A stretch of DNA of 64,000 nucleotides from Mycolicibacterium anyangense (GTDB taxonomy: Bacteria > Actinomycetota > Actinomycetes > Mycobacteriales > Mycobacteriaceae), in NCBI RefSeq assembly GCF_010731855.1, contig NZ_AP022620.1, forward strand, positions 5,270,001-5,334,000, in the 5' to 3' direction. Every line of letters begins with the position of its first letter. Position 1 is the first letter of the stretch. Below are positions 45,987-54,108 of the stretch, piece by piece. The notes beneath the pieces were generated by a model that did no database searches, had not been told where the DNA came from, and saw only the letters and a program-made list of their open reading frames with translations. The position numbers and the translations under genes are program-made.

Positions 45987-46898
45987 ATGAGCACAGCTAG
46001 CAGGCCGCAGGAAATCTTCTCGATCACGTCCGCTCGCGTGAGTGAGGGCGGTATCGCACTGGATCAGGGCATCACCTCGGGTCTGGTCGACCACCGCGGA
46101 GTCATCGAAATGCCGGCGTATGGGGTGCTTGCCGAGTCGGCCACCAGCGGTGCCTACTGGCGCACGTTCGCCGAGCCGGTGGGCACGGTGCAGTCCTTCC
46201 TCACCCTGTGTGCAGGTGTCCCGGCCCGGGTGGGCGACCTGCTGTGCGCGACGGGGGTCATGGCCTACCGCGACGAGGATTACGGGGTTCCGACGGTGAC
46301 CGTGACCAACCAAGCGCGTGACGTGATCTGCTCCGGAGTGGGACGCACCGTGCGGGTGGGGCGCACCACTGCGGCCTTGCGCGAACTCGATCCCGCGGCC
46401 TTCTCCACGAGTTCCGCGATGCCTCCGCCGCCGCCCGACGTCGACAACACCGTCTCCGACATCCCTCCGCGGTGGGATGGCCGCCGGATCCTCACCGCGC
46501 TCGCGCGCGGTGACATCGCGCGGGGGCCACTGTCCGAGCTGCTCGCGGTGACGGTGACGGCCGACGAGGAGCCCATCGTCGCCGTCGAGCCGCAACCCTG
46601 GATGGCCAACCCACTGGGCGCCATCCAGGGCGGGGTGATCGCCGCGTTGATCGGGCAGGCCTGCTCGTTGGCCGGCCAGGCCCATACCGCCCCTGGCGAC
46701 ACCTACATGATCGCTGACCTCAGCGTTTACTACTTTCGCTCGCCTCCTGTCGATGGCCGCTCGCTGACGATGTCCACCAGCACCCAACGGCTCGGCCGGC
46801 GGATGGCGACGGTGAGTGCGGTGATGGCCGACCGTGGCGGCACGGAGTATGTGCATGCAATGGCCAATATCGCCTATGACCGGTCGGGCGCGTTTTGA
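45987..46898 (+). CDS. Double hot-dog acyl-CoA thioesterase (PaaI-like)
   Basis: 303 residues. Two tandem hot-dog domains: the first (15-135) holds VDHRGVIEMPAYGVLAESATSGAYW, the second (170-300) holds NPLGAIQGGVIAALIGQACSLAGQ and DLSVYYFRSPPVDGRSLTMS. The GAIQGGV loop is the PaaI-type active-site region. It probably hydrolyses short aromatic or acyl CoA thioesters; the first domain looks degenerate. ATG 45987 is used, an in-frame TTG lies one codon before. Its stop codon overlaps the -35 box of the rplM promoter. Confidence 0.83.
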   Translation: MSTASRPQEIFSITSARVSEGGIALDQGITSGLVDHRGVIEMPAYGVLAESATSGAYWRTFAEPVGTVQSFLTLCAGVPARVGDLLCATGVMAYRDEDYGVPTVTVTNQARDVICSGVGRTVRVGRTTAALRELDPAAFSTSSAMPPPPPDVDNTVSDIPPRWDGRRILTALARGDIARGPLSELLAVTVTADEEPIVAVEPQPWMANPLGAIQGGVIAALIGQACSLAGQAHTAPGDTYMIADLSVYYFRSPPVDGRSLTMSTSTQRLGRRMATVSAVMADRGGTEYVHAMANIAYDRSGAF

Positions 46899-46924
46899 CC
46901 TGCGTCTATCGCCGCAGGTAAGCT
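46895..46924 (+). promoter_or_regulatory. Predicted rplM-rpsI promoter
   Basis: TTGACC (46895-46900), spacer of 18, TAAGCT (46919-46924): a good SigA match. It overlaps the thioesterase stop codon and would give a 5' leader of about 160 bases. Confidence 0.6.
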
Positions 46925-46942
46925 GCCACGTTGGCGTTCGGT

Positions 46943-46964
46943 ACGCCGCGGTTCTCCGCGGCGT
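46943..46964 (+). ncRNA. Hairpin in the rplM leader
   Basis: ACGCCGCGG (46943-46951) and CCGCGGCGT (46956-46964) form a perfect 9-bp stem with a TTCT tetraloop, starting about 12 bases after the predicted transcript start. It could be an L13-type autoregulatory element or a 5' stabiliser. No U-tract follows, so simple attenuation is not obvious. Confidence 0.4.
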
Positions 46965-47090
46965 CAGCCGGGGTCTCGGGTCAGTGTTGGTCGCCGAGAC
47001 GTTCACCCCGACCGTCGCGTCCGACCGGCACCCGGGTCAGACCGGGACCTAACACCGGGGTGCGAACCCCTAACGAGAGGTAGTAGCGCT

Positions 47091-47530
47091 GTGCCTACGT
47101 ACACGCCGAAGGCGGGTGACACCACGCGTTCGTGGTACGTCATCGACGCCACCGACGTGGTGCTCGGCCGGCTCGCCGTTGCAGCAGCCAATCTGCTGCG
47201 CGGCAAGCACAAGCCGACATTCACGCCCAATGTCGACGGTGGCGACTTCGTCATCGTCATCAACGCAGACAAGATCGCTGTCAGCGGTGACAAGCTCCAG
47301 AGCAAGATGGCCTACCGCCACTCGGGTTACCCCGGTGGTCTGCGGTCCCGCACGCTCGGTGACGAGATGCAGAAGCACGCCGACCGCGTGGTCGAGAAGG
47401 CCATCGTCGGCATGCTCCCGCACAACAAGCTGAGCCGCCAGATCCAGAAGAAGCTCAAGGTGTACGCCGGGCCGGAGCATCCGCATGCGGCCCAGCAGCC
47501 GATTCCTTACGAGATCAAGCAGGTGGACCA

Positions 47531-47534
<4 letters not shown>
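47091..47534 (+). CDS. rplM: 50S ribosomal protein L13
   Basis: 147 residues from GTG 47091 (GAGAGGTAG upstream). Core: [55 protein letters not shown] and [34 protein letters not shown]. The gene begins the L13-S9 operon. In M. tuberculosis it follows esxT directly; here about 18.6 kb of accessory genes separate them. Overlaps rpsI by four bases (GTGA). Confidence 0.98.
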
Positions 47535-48037
<503 letters not shown>

Positions 48038-48060
48038 TCTGCCGCGCGTTTCGACGCGAG

Positions 48061-48103
48061 CTCGCCGGGTGTGTCCCTTCGGATACACCCGGCGAGTTTT
48101 TTT
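48061..48103 (+). terminator. Intrinsic terminator of rplM-rpsI with U-tract
   Basis: CTCGCCGGGTGT (48061-48072) pairs with ACACCCGGCGAG (48085-48096); the stem can extend inward around CTTC. Seven T residues (48097-48103) follow. This is a textbook rho-independent terminator, uncommon in mycobacteria. Confidence 0.9.
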
Positions 48104-48337
48104 GTGTGCTGCCTCACTGTCTATCGGTGCACGTCAGTGGCATGAGTGGCGGCAATCATTAAGTTTTGGTTTGAGTCGCCACCGCGGCGGCAACGCCAGA
48201 GGGAGCCGACACCGTGGTCGGCTACCCGAGGTGGGAGACGGACCTTTTACGGGGGTCTATGTCCTCCTTCTCCGGCTGTGTGGTGAACCTCGCGCAGCTC
48301 GTGGATCCCTGCCTGAAACAGGAGAAATGGAGCGAAC
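48104..48337 (+). other. Gap between rpsI and the secreted protein gene; possible structured leader
   Basis: About 230 bp without a gene. The right half (48175-48300) is rich in GC stems, including AGCCGAC (48214-48220) pairing with GTCGGCT (48227-48233), a neighbouring CCGCGGCGG run and GGGAG/GGTGGGAGAC segments. The layout resembles a riboswitch-like leader, but I could not match it to a known class. A promoter is not clear. Confidence 0.35.
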
Positions 48338-48775
48338 ATGAACACGATCACGAAGACGGCCGCTGGCACACTCCTCGGTGGATCGCTGCTCGTTGCGGGC
48401 GGCCTCAGCCTCGCGCATGCAGCACCGCCGCAGGCCCAGTCGGTAGTGGGCGACGGCAAGGTCAACGTGACGCTGAGCGTCGACGGCCAGCAGCTGGGGG
48501 TCCTGCAGGAGGTGTCGCTGGCTGGTGCGCAGGCTCTGGCCACTGCCGTCTGCCCGGGTGCAGACCTCTCGGCGCGGCTGCCCGAGCTCGACACCAACCA
48601 GGTGCAGACCCTTCCGGCCTGCGACAGCGCCGCTGGCGGGCTGAGCTACACCTTCACCCAGAACTCCCCGGGCAACTCGGAGACCGCTCCGGGTCAGAAC
48701 CGCCCGGTCGCGCCGAGCACGGCGCCGGGTACCAGCACCACGCCGGCCCCGCCGTCGGCGGCCGAGGGCCGATAG
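48338..48775 (+). CDS. Small secreted protein of unknown function
   Basis: 145 residues. Signal peptide 1-28 (TLLGGSLLVAGGLSLAHAAPP, cleavage after AHA). The mature part has one compact segment (VNVTLSVDGQQLGVLQEVSLAGAQALATAVCPGADLSARLPELD) with two cysteines (VCPG and PACDS), probably disulphide-bonded, then a Pro/Thr/Ser-rich disordered tail. Family not recognised. GAGCGAAC before the ATG gives weak ribosome binding. It is inserted between rpsI and glmM, which are neighbours in M. tuberculosis. Confidence 0.75.
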   Translation: MNTITKTAAGTLLGGSLLVAGGLSLAHAAPPQAQSVVGDGKVNVTLSVDGQQLGVLQEVSLAGAQALATAVCPGADLSARLPELDTNQVQTLPACDSAAGGLSYTFTQNSPGNSETAPGQNRPVAPSTAPGTSTTPAPPSAAEGR

Positions 48776-48794
48776 AACCGGCCCAGAACCGCAC

Positions 48795-48830
48795 GCTGCC
48801 CGCATCCCACTCCTAGGGGGTGCGGGCAGC
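48795..48830 (+). terminator. Hairpin terminator after the secreted protein gene
   Basis: GCTGCCCGCATCCC (48795-48808) and GGGGTGCGGGCAGC (48817-48830) form a 14-bp stem with one T-G wobble and an 8-base loop, 19 bases after the stop codon. No U-tract. Confidence 0.75.
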
Positions 48831-48923
48831 GCCGTGTCTCGGCCGAGTGTCGGTTTAGCGGCGAGATGGCGGATAACCTCGTCGGTTGTGGATTGAGGCG
48901 CTACTTATGAGAAGTTTGTCCGC

Positions 48924-50261
48924 ATGGGTCGACTGTTCGGGACCGATGGGGTCCGAGGCGTCGCCAACCGGGAACTGACCGCTGAGCTGGCGCTGGCACT
49001 CGGGGCGGCGGCCGCGCGGCGACTGGCCGTGACCGCCCGCTCCGGGCGTCCGCTGGCCGTCATCGGCCGCGATCCGCGGGCCAGTGGCGAGATGCTCGAG
49101 GCCGCCGTGATCGCCGGGGTCACCAGTGAGGGTGTCGACGCGCTGCGGGTCGGTGTCCTGCCCACTCCCGCCGTCGCCTATCTGACCGGCGCCTACGAGG
49201 CCGACTTCGGGGTGATGATCTCGGCCTCGCACAACGCGATGCCGGACAACGGCATCAAGATCTTCGGTCCTGGCGGTCATAAGCTCGATGACGCCACCGA
49301 GGACCGCATCGAGGAACTGGTCGCCCAGGGCCCCGGCTTGCGTCCCGTCGGGGCCGGTATCGGCAGGACACTGGACGCGGCCGACGCCCTCGAGCGCTAC
49401 CTGCAGCATGTCCGTGCCGCGGCTCCGGTCCGGCTCGACGGCCTGACCGTCGTGGTCGACTGCGCCAATGGCGCCGCTTCGGCCGCTGCACCGCGCGCCT
49501 ATCAGGCCGCTGGTGCCCGGGTCATCGCGATCCACGCCGAACCCAACGGTCTCAACATCAACGAGGGCTGCGGCTCGACGCACCTCGAACAATTGCAGGC
49601 CGCCGTGATCGCCCACCGCGCCGACCTCGGGCTCGCCCACGACGGCGACGCCGACCGCTGTCTGGCGGTAGACGCCGGCGGCCAGGTGATCGACGGAGAC
49701 GCGATCATGGTGATTCTGGCGCTGGCCATGCAGGAAGCCGGTGAACTGGCTTCCAACACCCTGGTGGCCACCGTCATGAGCAACCTCGGACTCCATCTGG
49801 CCATGCGCGAGGCCGGTATCACCGTGCGCACCACCGGTGTCGGCGACCGCTACGTACTGGAGGAGTTGCGGGCCGGGGAGTACTCCCTGGGCGGCGAGCA
49901 GTCCGGTCATATCGTGATGCCCGCCATGGCCACCACCGGCGACGGGATCGTCACCGGCCTGCGGTTGATGTCTCGAATGGCGCAGACCCGTGCCTCGCTG
50001 GCTGCGCTGGCCGAGCCGATGCAGACCCTGCCCCAGGTCCTGATCAACGTCGAGGTGGCCGATAAGGCCACCGTGGCCGAGGCGCCCGCGGTGCAGGACG
50101 CCGTGCGCGCCGCCGAGGCCGAACTCGGTGACACCGGCCGAATCCTGTTGCGGCCTTCCGGAACCGAACAGATGGTCCGGGTCATGGTCGAAGCGGCCGA
50201 CGAGGACACCGCACGTCAGCTGGCCATCCGGGTCGCCGAATCGGTCAGCGCCGAGGGCTGA
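48924..50261 (+). CDS. glmM: Phosphoglucosamine mutase
   Basis: 445 residues. Converts glucosamine-6-phosphate to glucosamine-1-phosphate on the way to UDP-GlcNAc and peptidoglycan. [13 protein letters not shown] opening, active-site phosphoserine Ser102 in [14 protein letters not shown], metal loop [12 protein letters not shown], sugar-recognition loop GGEQSGHI and phosphate-binding [15 protein letters not shown]. It shares the pathway with glmS, 4 kb downstream. Confidence 0.97.
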   Translation: MGRLFGTDGVRGVANRELTAELALALGAAAARRLAVTARSGRPLAVIGRDPRASGEMLEAAVIAGVTSEGVDALRVGVLPTPAVAYLTGAYEADFGVMISASHNAMPDNGIKIFGPGGHKLDDATEDRIEELVAQGPGLRPVGAGIGRTLDAADALERYLQHVRAAAPVRLDGLTVVVDCANGAASAAAPRAYQAAGARVIAIHAEPNGLNINEGCGSTHLEQLQAAVIAHRADLGLAHDGDADRCLAVDAGGQVIDGDAIMVILALAMQEAGELASNTLVATVMSNLGLHLAMREAGITVRTTGVGDRYVLEELRAGEYSLGGEQSGHIVMPAMATTGDGIVTGLRLMSRMAQTRASLAALAEPMQTLPQVLINVEVADKATVAEAPAVQDAVRAAEAELGDTGRILLRPSGTEQMVRVMVEAADEDTARQLAIRVAESVSAEG

Positions 50262-50309
50262 TTTCGCCGGGGGTGGAACCGCCGGACGTCGCCCGGCGTC
50301 CAATACCGT

Positions 50310-50600
50310 ATGGGTAACACACGGGTGGATGCTGCGGCGCTGTGCGACGCCGGGCAGCAGTTCGCCGCCGCGGCTGACATCCTCGACACCGCTGCGCGCC
50401 GGATGGTGCTGGTATTCAATGGGTCGGTGGCCGGCCGCGCGCACGGTGTCAGCGGCGAAAGCCTGCACAATGCGCTGACACAGCTGTACGTCGGCGTGCA
50501 GGAATGGGCGCGTGCCGCCGACGAGATCGCCACCGGATTACGTTCGGGCGCAGGGTATTACAGCGAGGCCGAGGATCGCGCCGCGGCGGTGCTGGGATGA
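50310..50600 (+). CDS. Small helical ESX-associated protein (Rv3440c-like)
   Basis: 96 residues, almost wholly helical: RVDAAALCDAGQQFAAAADILDTAARRM and ESLHNALTQLYVGVQEWARAADEIATGL. The size and pattern fit the EspC/WXG100-like group of type VII substrates, although no WxG is present. Its stop codon overlaps the next ATG (ATGA), so both proteins are made together and may dimerise. Function unknown; same position as Rv3440c between mrsA/glmM and Rv3439c. Confidence 0.78.
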   Translation: MGNTRVDAAALCDAGQQFAAAADILDTAARRMVLVFNGSVAGRAHGVSGESLHNALTQLYVGVQEWARAADEIATGLRSGAGYYSEAEDRAAAVLG

Positions 50601-51964
50601 GCTACGATGTCGCGGGACAGCTGGATCGCGGCCGGCCCGCCGTCGCGGATACCCAGACCTATGTGACGGCGTGCCACGCGGTGGGTTACGCCCATCCCGA
50701 CCTCACCGCTCACCCCGCGCAGGTCCTGGAGTGGTACGGCACCGAAGACGGCCTCGACCTCGACGCGCTGGACGCCGACTGCGTGGCACTGCGCACCATG
50801 GCCGACGCCGCGAACCAGGCCTTGCGTCTCGAGCGCGTCGGCCTGCGGTCGATGGAATCGGCGTGGCAGGGCGAATCACACTTAGCCGCTGCATCTTTCA
50901 TCGACAGCCACTGCCAGGCCGGTGAGGCTGTGCTTGACGCACTGCGTGCTGCCGCAGACGCCTGCGCGGTGTTGCGTGACACCGTGCTCGGCCTCGTCGA
51001 CGACAAGGTTCGGGCAGCTACGGGCATCGACGATCGACGGGCGGGGGAGCGCCCGGCGTGGTTGGCTGCGGCGCAGGTCCTCACCACCGGGGCGGCGGGC
51101 CGGGACCAGGCCGCCGAGATCGTCGTCCACCAGATCACCCCCTACGTCGACACCGATATCCGCACCGAGTGGGTGACCGCCATGCGCGCCGTGACAGCAC
51201 ACACACAGTCGGCATACCTCGACGCCATTGGTCGCGTGACAGCCTGCGGGACGGAGCATTTCGCTGTTCCCGGCCGGCTGGGCCCGGTGTTTGTCCGCTC
51301 AGGCCCACCGCTGGCCGGCCCGGCGGCATCCGTGGCCACACCCGCTGCCGCGCCGGCCGAGGTGGCACCACCGCCCGCGCCGCCCCCGTCGCCGGCTGTC
51401 GAGGTCCCGCTTGCCCCACCAGTACCGGCAGCGCAGGATGCGATGCCCACTGCGCAACCGGCCGTTCCGCAATCCCTGCCGCCGGCCGCGACGATGGATC
51501 CGGCCGGGCTGGGGGGAGCCGTCCCGGCCGCGGGACTGCCCGCGCTGTCCGGGCTCGGCGGGCTGGGTGACGCGCTGGGCAATCTGCTGCCGGATGGTAC
51601 GGACACTGCCGCCGCCCCTCGGCTTCCGGAAGCCGCGAGCGACCTCGAAGATCCGGCCGACGACAGCCCTGAAGATCCTGCACTGCAGGATGATTCGCCA
51701 GGCGAGACTTCCGATCAGCGCGACGATGCTGAGCGGGACGATACCGGCACCGAGGATGCACCCGAAGACACCCCAACAGGAGACCGGGAAACCGAAGACA
51801 CCGAAGACACCCAGACGCCTGACCCGGCGACCGGCGACCCGGTAGCCGAGCAACCCGAACCGCCGGTCGAGGTGTCACCGACGCCGGACCCGCAAGCCCC
51901 GCCGGCTGACAAGCCCACGCCCTGCGAGATCGCCGCCGACGAGCTCCCGCAGGTCGGCCAGTGA
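50597..51964 (+). CDS. WXG-containing protein with Pro-rich and acidic tail (Rv3439c-like)
   Basis: 455 residues from ATG 50597, coupled to the preceding gene. Residues 1-215 are helical and include an ESX-type WxG turn (SMESAWQGESHLAAASFI). Residues 225-310 are Pro/Ala-rich, then a Gly/Leu segment (LSGLGGLGDALGNLLPDG), then about 120 acidic residues rich in Asp, Glu, Thr and Pro. No signal peptide or membrane helix. The paired gene, the WxG and the tail suggest a substrate or chaperone of a type VII system, but its function is unknown. Confidence 0.78.
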   Translation: MSYDVAGQLDRGRPAVADTQTYVTACHAVGYAHPDLTAHPAQVLEWYGTEDGLDLDALDADCVALRTMADAANQALRLERVGLRSMESAWQGESHLAAASFIDSHCQAGEAVLDALRAAADACAVLRDTVLGLVDDKVRAATGIDDRRAGERPAWLAAAQVLTTGAAGRDQAAEIVVHQITPYVDTDIRTEWVTAMRAVTAHTQSAYLDAIGRVTACGTEHFAVPGRLGPVFVRSGPPLAGPAASVATPAAAPAEVAPPPAPPPSPAVEVPLAPPVPAAQDAMPTAQPAVPQSLPPAATMDPAGLGGAVPAAGLPALSGLGGLGDALGNLLPDGTDTAAAPRLPEAASDLEDPADDSPEDPALQDDSPGETSDQRDDAERDDTGTEDAPEDTPTGDRETEDTEDTQTPDPATGDPVAEQPEPPVEVSPTPDPQAPPADKPTPCEIAADELPQVGQ

Positions 51965-52051
51965 GCGCCCCGCAGCGTCCGGCGGTACCGGCCTCGCAGC
52001 GCCGGCTGCTGCGTCCGGCCGATCAACAACGGTCGGTCAGCACACCGCCGG

Positions 52052-53092
52052 TTACGGCAGCAGCTGCTGCAATTCCTCGACGTACGTGATGTATTCGGCG
52101 CTGTCGGCGGTCACCGGTGTGGCCAGCAGGGTGGTCACACCTGCCTCGGCGAACGCCGCGATCCGCTCCTTGACGTAGCCGCGCGGCCCGATCAGCGACA
52201 CCTGCCGCACGAGGTCGTCGGGCACCGCGGCAATCGCCTCGGCCTTGCGCCCCGCCAGGTAGAGGTCCTGAATGTGATCGGCGACTTCGCCGTATCCATA
52301 GCGGGTGGCCAGTTTGTGATAGAAGTTCTGGCCGCGCGCGCCCATCCCGCCGATGTAGAGCGCCAGATGCGGTTTGGCCCAGTTCAGCCGGTCCTCGACG
52401 TTGTCACCCACGGCAAGCGACACCCCGACCATCACATCGAGGTCGCCAAGAGAGCTGTCCCGCTTGGCATTTCCAGCGCGCAGCGCATCGCCCCAGACGT
52501 CGTCGGCTTTCTCCGGCAGGAAGAACACCGGCTGCCAGCCTTCGGCGATCTCGGCGGACAGTTCCACATTCTTGGGCCCAAGCGCGGCGATGTGGATCGG
52601 GATGTTCTCCCGCACGGGGTGATTGATCAGCTGGAGCGCCTTGCCCAGTCCGGTGCCCCGGTCGGCGGGCAGCGGGATCTGGTAGTTCTTGCCCTGGTGC
52701 TGGACACGTTCGCGGCGCCAGACCTGGCGGCAGATCTCGACCACCTCGCGGGTGCGCCCCAGCGGGGCGTCGAACGGCACGCCGTGGAAACCCTCGACCA
52801 CCTGCGGGCCGGAGGTGCCGATGCCCAGCCGGAAGCGGCCGTCGGAGACGTAGTCCAGGCCTGCCGCCGTCATCGCCAGCAGTGAGGGAGTGCGGGTGTA
52901 GATCGGAACCACGCCCGAGCCCAGCTCGATCGTCGAGGTCTTGGCGGCCAGGTAGCCGAGCTGGCTGATCGCGTCATAGGAGTACGCCTCGGCGACCAGC
53001 GCGATGTCCACGCCCGCCTTCTCCAAGACGACGATGTGCTCGACGGCCTCGCGGAAGCCGCCCGAATAGTCGAGAAAAACACCGGTGCGCAT
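52052..53092 (-). CDS. LLM-class F420-dependent oxidoreductase
   Basis: 346 residues. Luciferase-like TIM barrel: MRTGVFLDYSGGFREAVEHIVVLEKAGVDIALVAEAYSY-type opening, SGVVPIYTRTPSLLAMTAAGLD, GRFRLGIGTSGPQVVEGFHG and IHIAALGPKNVELSAEIAEGW. A different subfamily from the tandem pair at 5-7 kb. Start ATG 53092 is favoured over TTG 53110 because a TATAAC box ends six bases before the ATG, predicting a leaderless transcript. Substrate unknown. Confidence 0.87.
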   Translation of the reverse strand: MRTGVFLDYSGGFREAVEHIVVLEKAGVDIALVAEAYSYDAISQLGYLAAKTSTIELGSGVVPIYTRTPSLLAMTAAGLDYVSDGRFRLGIGTSGPQVVEGFHGVPFDAPLGRTREVVEICRQVWRRERVQHQGKNYQIPLPADRGTGLGKALQLINHPVRENIPIHIAALGPKNVELSAEIAEGWQPVFFLPEKADDVWGDALRAGNAKRDSSLGDLDVMVGVSLAVGDNVEDRLNWAKPHLALYIGGMGARGQNFYHKLATRYGYGEVADHIQDLYLAGRKAEAIAAVPDDLVRQVSLIGPRGYVKERIAAFAEAGVTTLLATPVTADSAEYITYVEELQQLLP

Positions 53093-53098
53093 CACCGA

Positions 53099-53123
53099 GT
53101 TATATCCCAACTGGTTGGTTGGG
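53099..53123 (-). promoter_or_regulatory. Leaderless promoter and palindrome upstream of the LLM gene
   Basis: TATAAC (minus strand, 53104-53099) lies six bases before ATG 53092. The inverted repeat CCCAAC (53106-53111) / GTTGGG (53118-53123), six-base spacer, sits immediately upstream of it, in the -10/-35 spacer. Candidate repressor site. No convincing -35 box. Confidence 0.4.
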
Positions 53124-53203
53124 GCATCAGTGGGTCACGGCGAGTGGCCACCTACGCCACGGAAATCCGCCCGCCGGATGCCTGCCACAACTGGCCACTC
53201 GCG

Positions 53204-54073
53204 CTACTTCAACAGCGCGACGATGCGGCCTTCGGGTGTCATCGGCTCAGCCTCGGGGTCGGGCTTGCCGGCCTTGGGCAGCACCGCCTCGGGGTCGGCG
53301 AACTCGCGGTACGTCTTGTCCCCGGTGAGCCGGTACAGCAGGAAGCCGGTCAGCAGGGCCCGCGCCGCTTTCTGGGTCGCGCGATCCGACCCCGGTAGCC
53401 CCAGCACCCGGGAGAGCCGGCGCTTCTCGGCCAGCCCCGCGGACTTTCCCTTGCTGACCACATGCAGGACCGCTCCGGGCCACGCCTGGGCCAGGTCCAG
53501 GGCATCGGTGCGCAGCGATTCCGGGTCGTCGGGTGCGCTGAGTACCAGGCCCGGCACCGTCAAGGTGGCGGCAGGCTGGGCCGCGGGCGGTTTGGTCACC
53601 GACGGGAACAGTGCGGCCGCCGCCTTGGGGGCCGATTTCCCTGCTCCGGCCAGCCCCGCAGCGGCGAAGACCGCCGCCGAGCCACCGAAACCGTGGCCGG
53701 CCAGGCCCAGCTTGCCCGGATGCACGCTGATCTGGCCCGGGCCCAGGCGCACGCCGGTGATGATGTCGAGCGTGGTGCCGAGGTCGAAGGCCAAGTTCAG
53801 CACCGACGGAGCCGGACCCCGCTCGGTGTTGGGCGCTGCCGCGACGATGCCCCACGAGGCAAGGTGCTCCAGCGTCTTGACGTAATGGTCCACCGGTGTG
53901 AGCCAATCGTGGCCGAAGGCCACACCGGGCAGATTGAAGCCCGACGCCGGGGTGTAGACGATGCCCGGAAGGCCGGCAAATGCCAGGTCACCGCGCAAAA
54001 CCTGATGCGGACCACGGCGCGTCAGCGCCGCGAAGAGCTTGCGTGTCCGGGCCACCCCAAGACCGTAGCCCAC
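53204..54073 (-). CDS. Alpha/beta-hydrolase, dienelactone-hydrolase-like (Rv3438-like)
   Basis: 289 residues from GTG 54073; GTG 54055 is an equally possible start. Fold features: GIVYTPASGFNLPGVAFGHDWLTP (oxyanion region), a helix HLASWGIVAAAPNTERG, and the nucleophile elbow GLAGHGFGGSAAVFAAAG in which the usual Ser/Cys position reads H-G-F-G-G, so the catalytic residue is not obvious. The C-terminal part (PEAVLPKAGKP) is disordered. Position next to glmS matches Rv3438. Function unknown. Confidence 0.78.
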   Translation of the reverse strand: MGYGLGVARTRKLFAALTRRGPHQVLRGDLAFAGLPGIVYTPASGFNLPGVAFGHDWLTPVDHYVKTLEHLASWGIVAAAPNTERGPAPSVLNLAFDLGTTLDIITGVRLGPGQISVHPGKLGLAGHGFGGSAAVFAAAGLAGAGKSAPKAAAALFPSVTKPPAAQPAATLTVPGLVLSAPDDPESLRTDALDLAQAWPGAVLHVVSKGKSAGLAEKRRLSRVLGLPGSDRATQKAARALLTGFLLYRLTGDKTYREFADPEAVLPKAGKPDPEAEPMTPEGRIVALLK

Positions 54074-54095
54074 CGCCCGGGCACCCGCGCTGCAC

Positions 54096-54101
54096 TACCC
54101 T
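54096..54101 (+). promoter_or_regulatory. -10 box of a predicted leaderless glmS promoter
   Basis: TACCCT ends seven bases before the glmS ATG at 54109, and there is no ribosome site upstream of that ATG. A -35 box is not evident. Confidence 0.35.
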
Positions 54102-54108
54102 TGAACCC

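Noticed and set aside
48104..48337. Known riboswitch class (c-di-AMP, SAM-IV, cobalamin)
   Set aside because: None of the core consensus segments I know could be placed in order; left as an unassigned leader.
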